Shown here in pieces: positions 16,312 through 20,916 of a stretch of 20,916 nt of DNA (position 1 is the first letter of the stretch; each line of letters begins with the position of its first letter). Origin of the DNA: JADKCL01 sp046050405 (GTDB lineage Bacteria > Bacteroidota > Bacteroidia > J057 > JADKCL01); contig JBJOPY010000084.1 in NCBI GenBank assembly GCA_046050405.1, forward strand, positions 1 through 20,916, written 5' to 3'. A program made the translations under genes and the position numbers. The notes beneath the pieces were generated by a model. That model was not told the DNA's origin, did no database searches, and saw only the letters and a program-made list of their open reading frames with translations.

Positions 16312-16831
16312 CTTGAATCCTTTCTTACCGGGGGCATGGTGGGTTGGACTCTGATTTCCAATGTTCAACGCGAGCATCTACGAACCCACCCCGATGAATC
16401 CGGCGAGGAAGCATGTTGGATTTTGTCTCAGCCATATTTCAAGGTGCGATGAGGCTGATGGACAACTCTTCTCCACAATTTCCGATCCCCCGGGCTCTTC
16501 GCTTTTACGTAATGCCCGACCCGAGGGGGTTCCGTTCCCAGTCGTATGTGTTCCATCAGTTCGGGTCTTCTCCGCTCCCCGGGTCAACAGCAAGGAATTC
16601 CTTTGGCAAAGGGGTGAAACTGTTGATTGCCATCTGCAGAAAGGATCCAAAATGAACCTTCCCACATTTTCCCGTGGGTATCCTAGTTCAGGATCATCGG
16701 CAGGGCACGGTGGGCAATGGCTGATCACCGCGATTCCCGGGAGCTCCCGCCAATTGTGGGATTTCGCAGCCGTGGGATTGTCACTGGATGCCGCGAAATT
16801 CTTGCCTTCCTCCATTCAACATGTAAAAATG
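16312..16831. other. Gene-poor, inverted-repeat-rich segment
   Basis: No frame here looks coding; long frames on both strands (16361-16834 plus, 16378-16815 minus) overlap and lack motifs. Several inverted repeats are visible: GGTGGGTT/AACCCACC (16338-16345, 16383-16390), CGGGC/GCCCG (16491-16495, 16514-16518), GACCCGA/TCGGGTC (16518-16524, 16561-16567) and TCAACAG/CTGTTGA (16584-16590, 16620-16626). The last pair encloses the palindromes AAGGAATTCCTT (16592-16603) and CCTTTGGCAAAGG (16600-16612). It may be a structured RNA, an interspersed repeat or a decayed element. Confidence 0.4.
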
Positions 16832-17053
16832 TGAAATCATAAAAGATTTGATAATTCTAATGCTAGATAAGAAATCAGGAAATTTTTGCTAGGTTCGCAT
16901 AATGCAAGGGCTCAGGTAAATTGGCCGAGGTTGGCCGACGAACCATCTTCAACGATAATCCTTGCCAAGGTTGGTATTGCGTTCTTGCGATTGTCGGTGG
17001 TTGTCCTTATGTCTTTCATTTAGAAAAAACATCATCCGTTGTTTGCTTAGACG
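16832..17053 (+). promoter_or_regulatory. AT-rich leader region of the giant TSP3-like gene
   Basis: Composition turns sharply AT-rich from about 16826. A direct repeat TTGGCCGA occurs twice in tandem (16920-16937). ATCATCCGT (17030-17038) and ACGATGAT (17051-17058) form an imperfect stem just before or across the start region. No exact TAnnTTTG box was seen. The region plausibly holds the promoter of the next gene. Confidence 0.35.
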
Positions 17054-20000
17054 ATGATAAATAGGTTTCAGGTAATGGTTATGAATGATCCCATCAGAAA
17101 TAGAATTACTCGCTTCAGCAGCTCAAAGCTCCGTATCCAATTGCTTAGTCTATTGCTCTTCGGCTTGCTCTGGCATCCTGCATTGAAGGCTGAGGGAACA
17201 AAGCAAGTAATGCCTTCCCCTACCCACGGGACAGCCATGCTGATTTCTCCCAGCACGCGTACCGGCCCCCTTCTCAATGCTACCCCGCAGAACCGGCTGA
17301 AAGTAAACATCAAGGACAATGTCTCGGAGGATATCTATTTTGGATTCAATCCGATGCAGCGGGCTCCATCCAAGGGTGTCCCTACAAACTTGTACTATAA
17401 AATTACCGACCCTTCTGGAGCGGTTGTCGTGCCTCCCGCGCTCGTGCCCTTATCTGGCACCGGCTTCATCGCCACCTATGCGCAGGCCATCGCGGGACCC
17501 AACGTGAACGGATTGAACCCGGCAGGCTATACTCCGTTGAAGTTAGATCCCGCCCTCTCAGGAGACTACTACTTTGAAATTTATCGTAGCAACGACGCGG
17601 GTGTGACCATGGTGACAGGGAACCCTAGCGAAGCTTTCCTCGCCTATTTCGATTTTACAGTTTCTGACGCGAACTTCAACGTTATCAACGGCCGCCTTCA
17701 CAGCCAGAAGTGGTCATTCATCTGCTACAATCCGGTCGACTCCACACCGGGACAGCAATGGAACTTTCTCGGAAGCTACTTCGCCTACACTGCCGACAGC
17801 TCAGTGGTTTCTGTCAATTTCCAACCCGGTTTGATGCCCCTCGCATATGTGCTCTACATGAACTATGCTGGGTTGGATACCACCAATAACGGGAACTGGC
17901 TGGTGAATCGAGCCTCCAATTATTCCGGAGCAGTTACCCCGAGATTTCCCGGTGGCTACAAGATCTTCCTGAACGAACCCGACCCAACAGTGTTCGTCCG
18001 ATCCGCAGCGGCGAAGCAGCCAATACTTTCCAACAATGTTTTCGGTTGTCCAGGGAATTACTTCATTCCCTTTTACATTGACAAGCCCGGTGATATCGCG
18101 CTGTTGATTGATCTCAATGGGGTTCCAGGATATCAAGCTGGAACACGGGATGTCACGATCGAGCTGTATGGCCAGACCGCCGGGAACCATGTCCTGTCCT
18201 GGAACGGCCTTGACGGTTTGGGAGTGCCAGTCCCTACGCCTGTATCACCGCTCGCGATGTCCGTGATACTCCTCAGGGGCAGAACCAGCCTGCCGATCTT
18301 CGATGCGGAGATCAATCAAAATGGATTTTCTGCGTCCGGAATTTCTCCGGCGCCCGGGCCCCGGAAGCTCTATTGGGATGATGCCTCTCTCATGGTCGTA
18401 GGCCCATGTTCAACAGGTGGAGCTGTGCAAGCCCTCAACAACATTACCGGCCCTGGTGTATCCATGACCACCGCACTCCTGGGGCTCTACGGACCCGTCC
18501 ACAGCTGGGATGGCCCCGGCGCCAACTTCAGCGTTCCTGCACAGGCCAATGGTGGAGGATCCTCCACCACCGTACTGTGTGACGACTTTGGGAATGCGAG
18601 GATCATCAACACTTGGTTTTATTCCAACGAAACGGCCTCCATCGTGGAGACCCTGAACGTTCCGGGATGCGACCATGACCAAGACGGCATTCCGGACCAG
18701 GTGGACATCGACGATGACAACGATGGCGTCACTGACCTTAACGAGAGCGGGCTTGTGGATCCCGTGGCAGATGCCAACGGTAACCTGGTCCCGAACTTCA
18801 TTGATCCAACCTACCCAGGATTCATTGACCTGAATTTTGACGGGGTCAACGACAACTTCGACACCGACATGGATGGAATCATTGATGCCTGGGACGTCGA
18901 CAGCGACAACGACGGGATTGCCGATGGCGTCGAAGCAAACGGAGGGACTGCCCCCCCTGGATTCGACAATGGAACCGGCCGCTTTACCGGCGCGGTAGGT
19001 CTGAACGGCATGCCCGACGTGGCTGAAACCTCTCCTGAAAGTGGAATCAGCATCCTCCAAAATCCTGATACGGATGGAGACGGCTTCAAGGACATGTATG
19101 ACCTTGACTCCGACAACGATGGCATCGTTGACATCTACGAAGCCCAAACGGGCGGGGCTCCTTACGTGCCGCCCTCAGGAATCGATGCTGACCAGAATGG
19201 ACGCGATGATGCCTACGATGGGTCTTCCGCCCTGTTGGCTGCCGACACTGATGGCGACGGCCAGGCAGATTACCTTGACCTTGACGGTGACAATGATGGC
19301 ATTCCAGACGTGACAGAGTCAGGAAACGGAAGCCTTGATGTCAACAATGACGGCAGGATCGACAGTACGACTGACGTCGATGGTGACGGCCTGCCCGATG
19401 TCGCCGACGGTACCAATACCACCAATACCCCGGGGTTCGTCGCCGGCAACACCTCAGACGTCTTCGTCACCACGAATCTCAATGCACCTGGAAACGATGT
19501 GGATGCCGACAACGATGGTCTCCCGAACTGGGCGGACTTGGATGCGGATGGAGATGGAATCCCAGACATCACCGAGACTGGTAACGGAGCCTGGGATGTA
19601 AACAACGATGGCAGGATCGACAGTGCCACCGATGCAGACATGGATGGCCTGAGGGATGTCGTGGACGGCGTCAACAATAATGGCGCAGGTGGCTTTGTCG
19701 CTGGCAACCCCTCGGATGTCATCGACAACGACAACATGAACAATGCCTCCAATGACATCAACGCAGACAACGACGGCATTCCCAACTACTTGGATCTGGA
19801 CAGTGACAACGATGGGATGCCGGATATCACTGAGACACTGAATGGCATCTTGGATGTGAACAATGACGGGCAGGTGGACAGCTCCGTCGACGTGGATGGC
19901 GATGGACTGATGGATCTCACGGATGGTGTCAACAACTCAGGTGCGGCGGGCTTCACGGCAGGAGGAGCGGGAGATGTCATCGACAATGACAACATGAACA

Positions 20001-20916
20001 ATGCCTCCAATGACATCAACGCAGACAACGATGCCATTCCCAACTACCTGGATTTGGACAGTGACAACGACGGCATCCCCGACTTGACGGAAACCAGCAA
20101 CGGCAACTTCGATGTGAATAACGATGGGATGATCGACAATGCCACTGACCTTGACCTTGACGGCTTGATGGATGTCGTCGACGGCATGAACAACTCTGCC
20201 GTAGTTGGATTCTCTTCAGGTGCCGCGAGCAACGTCATTGACAACGACAACCCGAACAATCTGTCCAACGACATCAACTTCGACGGTGATGCGATCCCCA
20301 ACTATCTCGATCTCGATTCCGACAACGACGGCATTGCGGACATTGCCGAGGCACTGAATGGGACACTGGACATCAACAATGACGGCATGATCGACAGTGC
20401 CACCGACGTGGACATGGATGGCTTGCAGGATGCCGTGGACGGGGTGAACAACTCTGGTGCAGGCGGATTCACCGCAGGAAGTGCTGGAGACGTGATCGAC
20501 AACGACAACCTCGACAATCCAGCAAACGACATCAACTTCGATCTCGATGGATTGCCCAATTATCTGGATTTGGATGCAGACAATGATGGAATCTCGGACA
20601 TCGATGAAGCCATGAATTCGCCATTGGATGCAAACAACGACGGCCAGGCGGACAACGCCACCGATGTGGACGGTGATGGACTTTACGATGCGGTGGATGG
20701 CATGAACAATACGGGTGTGGGCGGATTCACCGCAGGTTCCCCTACGAATGTCGTTGACAACGATAACTTTAACAATCCATCCAATGATATCAATTCGGAT
20801 TCCGATGCACAACCAAACTGGTTGGATCTCGACAGCGACAACGATGGATTGACCGATGTGGTCGAAAACGCCAACGGGAACACCTCCCTCGACAGCGGAG
20901 CGGGTACTGCCATCGA
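17054..20916 (+). CDS. Giant exported TSP3-like calcium-binding repeat protein (runs off window end)
   Basis: One open frame from 17054 to the window edge encodes at least 1287 residues. ATG 17054 follows an in-frame TAG; ATG 17075 and 17081 are equally plausible starts. A signal-peptide core (LRIQLLSLLLFGLLWHPALKA) lies at about residues 26-46. Residues about 47-535 form a Cys-poor beta-rich region (SEDIYFGFNP, WSFICYNP, HVLSWNGLDG) that I cannot assign to a named domain. From about residue 537 the protein is thrombospondin type 3-like: DHDQDGIPDQVDIDDDNDG, irregular at first, then regular 86-residue units. Such DxDxDGxxD repeats bind calcium and stiffen secreted adhesins. Its size suggests a cell-surface adhesin or gliding-type surface protein. 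The C terminus, where a type IX sorting domain would lie, is not in the window. Confidence 0.88.
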   Translation, partial: MINRFQVMVMNDPIRNRITRFSSSKLRIQLLSLLLFGLLWHPALKAEGTKQVMPSPTHGTAMLISPSTRTGPLLNATPQNRLKVNIKDNVSEDIYFGFNPMQRAPSKGVPTNLYYKITDPSGAVVVPPALVPLSGTGFIATYAQAIAGPNVNGLNPAGYTPLKLDPALSGDYYFEIYRSNDAGVTMVTGNPSEAFLAYFDFTVSDANFNVINGRLHSQKWSFICYNPVDSTPGQQWNFLGSYFAYTADSSVVSVNFQPGLMPLAYVLYMNYAGLDTTNNGNWLVNRASNYSGAVTPRFPGGYKIFLNEPDPTVFVRSAAAKQPILSNNVFGCPGNYFIPFYIDKPGDIALLIDLNGVPGYQAGTRDVTIELYGQTAGNHVLSWNGLDGLGVPVPTPVSPLAMSVILLRGRTSLPIFDAEINQNGFSASGISPAPGPRKLYWDDASLMVVGPCSTGGAVQALNNITGPGVSMTTALLGLYGPVHSWDGPGANFSVPAQANGGGSSTTVLCDDFGNARIINTWFYSNETASIVETLNVPGCDHDQDGIPDQVDIDDDNDGVTDLNESGLVDPVADANGNLVPNFIDPTYPGFIDLNFDGVNDNFDTDMDGIIDAWDVDSDNDGIADGVEANGGTAPPGFDNGTGRFTGAVGLNGMPDVAETSPESGISILQNPDTDGDGFKDMYDLDSDNDGIVDIYEAQTGGAPYVPPSGIDADQNGRDDAYDGSSALLAADTDGDGQADYLDLDGDNDGIPDVTESGNGSLDVNNDGRIDSTTDVDGDGLPDVADGTNTTNTPGFVAGNTSDVFVTTNLNAPGNDVDADNDGLPNWADLDADGDGIPDITETGNGAWDVNNDGRIDSATDADMDGLRDVVDGVNNNGAGGFVAGNPSDVIDNDNMNNASNDINADNDGIPNYLDLDSDNDGMPDITETLNGILDVNNDGQVDSSVDVDGDGLMDLTDGVNNSGAAGFTAGGAGDVIDNDNMNNASNDINADNDAIPNYLDLDSDNDGIPDLTETSNGNFDVNNDGMIDNATDLDLDGLMDVVDGMNNSAVVGFSSGAASNVIDNDNPNNLSNDINFDGDAIPNYLDLDSDNDGIADIAEALNGTLDINNDGMIDSATDVDMDGLQDAVDGVNNSGAGGFTAGSAGDVIDNDNLDNPANDINFDLDGLPNYLDLDADNDGISDIDEAMNSPLDANNDGQADNATDVDGDGLYDAVDGMNNTGVGGFTAGSPTNVVDNDNFNNPSNDINSDSDAQPNWLDLDSDNDGLTDVVENANGNTSLDSGAGTAI
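19244..20916 (+). repeat. 258-bp (86-residue) tandem TSP3-like units, six complete and one partial
   Basis: Units start at 19244, 19502, 19760, 20018, 20276, 20534 and 20792, always 258 bp apart. Each reads roughly NADNDGIPNYLDLDSDNDG, then DVNNDGxIDSATDVDGDGL, then DGVNNSGAGGFTAG and DVIDNDN..NDI. Asp-rich calcium-type motifs alternate with a short Gly/Asn/Ala segment. Copies are similar but not identical, so the array is not very recent. Confidence 0.9.

Noticed and set aside
16361..16834. Plus-strand 157-codon frame, with an opposing 145-codon minus-strand frame
   Set aside because: Both cover the same inverted-repeat-rich DNA and show no recognisable domain, signal or coding bias; treated as non-coding.
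19786..20559. Three consecutive 258-bp minus-strand frames of 85 codons each
   Set aside because: They arise because the 258-bp coding repeat keeps the same antisense start and stop in each copy; the composition (Ser/Leu/Pro) is an antisense shadow of Asp-rich codons.
13640..20916. CRISPR-like regular repeats
   Set aside because: The 225-bp and 258-bp periodicities are in-frame coding repeats without spacers of unique sequence.

Overview
The window most likely comes from a member of the Bacteroidota, perhaps a Saprospiria/Chitinophagia-like lineage with fairly high GC. Four things support this: a good TAnnTTTG promoter in front of the dehydrogenase gene, mostly weak Shine-Dalgarno sites, a stand-alone CarboxypepD_reg-like exported protein, and a giant Asp/Asn-rich surface protein with the DLDSDNDGI pattern common in Bacteroidota adhesins. 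The phylum call is an inference. No rRNA, tRNA, CRISPR array or insertion sequence was found.

Left third (1-4850): a 5' portion of a Glu/Leu/Phe/Val dehydrogenase gene on the minus strand is divergent from comF. Next come an orphan PAAR-motif spike-tip gene, a minus-strand aminopeptidase P, and an Rpn-family PD-(D/E)XK nuclease/transposase-like gene. The last has a strong Shine-Dalgarno and codon use that look foreign.

Middle (4887-9049): a minus-strand group of asnB and a GT4 glycosyltransferase resembles a surface-glycan assembly unit. The glycosyltransferase is split into two overlapping frames, either a frameshift or a two-gene arrangement. Divergent from asnB is a lipoprotein with a thioredoxin/peroxiredoxin-like fold whose peroxidatic cysteine appears to be missing.

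Right half (9341-20916): two giant exported proteins dominate. The first (1755 residues) joins a signal peptide, a predicted outer-membrane beta-barrel, four Cys-paired Ig-like domains, 13 tandem modules and a low-complexity tail. Each module pairs a Cys-His...His-x-x-His-Gly-Asp...Cys half with a His-poor Cys...Cys half. It is the best candidate here for something undescribed. A small zinc-ribbon membrane protein and a CarboxypepD_reg-like protein follow, then about 740 bp without a convincing gene but rich in inverted repeats. The second giant gene, whose 3' end lies outside the window, encodes a thrombospondin-type-3-like calcium-binding protein with an 86-residue (258 bp) tandem unit.

The genes do not form one pathway. 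The shared theme from about 4.9 kb onward is the cell envelope: glycan assembly, lipoprotein, outer-membrane repeat protein and adhesin. All assignments come from reading motifs by eye; no database search was possible.
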